Source of the DNA: an uncultured Flavobacteriaceae bacterium
GTDB lineage: Bacteria; Bacteroidota; Bacteroidia; Flavobacteriales; Flavobacteriaceae
Direction: 5' to 3'
Length of the DNA stretch: 64,000 nucleotides
Assembly (NCBI GenBank): GCA_938029725.1
Contig: CALHGE010000010.1
Span: forward strand, 1 to 64,000
A program made the position numbers and the translations under genes. Positions 63,792-64,000 of the stretch are shown here, in pieces. The notes under the pieces were generated by a model, which worked only from the letters and a program-made list of their open reading frames with translations, did no database searches and had not been told where the DNA came from. The stretch's first letter is position 1, and the number at the start of each line of letters is the position of its first letter.

Positions 63792-64000
63792 TCAAACAAT
63801 ATTTTGAACAAAGGAATACAATAACAAGCTCCATCCTATGACCAAAAGCAAGCCTCCGAGCGGTGTTATTGGGCCTAAGAATTTTAGTTTCTTGCCTTTA
63901 GATGCACTGAGTACCAATCCATAAATACTAAAAGAGAAAAGAAAAGTTCCAAATATAAAACAGTAAATCATATACTTTTCTAAGGAGGTGGTGAGGTTCA
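63792..64000 (-). CDS. DUF423 small membrane protein (C-terminal part, start outside window)
   Basis: Open minus-strand frame from base 63998 to the stop at 63792, giving 68 residues of the C-terminal end. Hydrophobic helices (YCFIFGTFLFSFSIYGLVL and GGLLLVIGWSLLLYSF) flank KFLGPITPLGG, the typical end of the YgdD/DUF423 family. Function unknown. It converges with the DUF5916 gene with a 3-base gap. Confidence 0.85.
   Translation of the reverse strand, partial: NLTTSLEKYMIYCFIFGTFLFSFSIYGLVLSASKGKKLKFLGPITPLGGLLLVIGWSLLLYSFVQNIV

Noticed and set aside
1..64000. CRISPR arrays, transposases, integrases, prophage genes
   Set aside because: Looked for regular direct repeats with spacers and for mobile-element proteins; none found.

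Overview
The window is chromosomal DNA of a member of the Bacteroidota, most likely a marine Flavobacteriaceae. The evidence is low GC with flavobacterial codon use, SusC/SusD outer-membrane import genes, many lipoproteins with short lipoboxes, promoters of the TTG-N17-20-TAnnTTTG type (best seen upstream of tRNA-Asn), almost no Shine-Dalgarno sequences, several TTG starts, and many family proteins typical of that group (FG-GAP/ASPIC-UnbV, DUF4097, DUF5916, carboxypeptidase-like regulatory domains). I see no phage, insertion sequence or CRISPR array. The genus cannot be fixed from this sequence alone.

Layout. 1-9.4 kb holds housekeeping and sensory genes: the end of metG, a secreted protein of unknown role, a truncated LuxR-type regulator divergent from tex with two palindromes between them, a hybrid histidine kinase, an HDAC-like deacetylase and a PAP2 phosphatase. 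9.6-27.1 kb is a large minus-strand nutrient locus. A GntR-type regulator is followed by susC, susD, a strong intrinsic terminator, a two-propeller FG-GAP lipoprotein, a lipoprotein with the complete vanadate-binding signature of vanadium haloperoxidases, and a one-propeller FG-GAP membrane protein. A GH36 alpha-galactosidase, a VOC protein, a sugar O-acetyltransferase and a sodium/sugar symporter come after these. The plausible flow is capture and import at the outer membrane, processing or oxidation at the surface or in the periplasm, cleavage of alpha-galactosides and uptake by the symporter.

27-49 kb is a mixed region. It has a serine hydrolase, recQ, a short ssb, three exported proteins in a row (M20 amidase, M28 peptidase, Asp-box beta-propeller), a pentapeptide-repeat protein, a CBS protein, a membrane-embedded M28 peptidase, a short-chain threonine dehydrogenase, a RidA-like lipoprotein and several unknown secreted proteins. 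49-56.3 kb has an MFS transporter, a small membrane ORF, tRNA-Asn(GTT), rseP, a SCO protein and the feoA-feoB-Cys-rich small protein operon. 56.4-64 kb has a regulatory-domain protein, then an ECF sigma factor, a zinc anti-sigma factor carrying HEAT-like repeats and two DUF4097 paralogues, which look like one envelope-stress operon. A DUF5916 outer-membrane protein and the end of a convergent DUF423 gene close the window.

Most interesting are the SusCD/FG-GAP/vanadium-peroxidase cassette with its internal terminator, the ECF/HEAT anti-sigma/DUF4097 operon, and the chimeric LuxR regulator beside a pair of palindromic sites.
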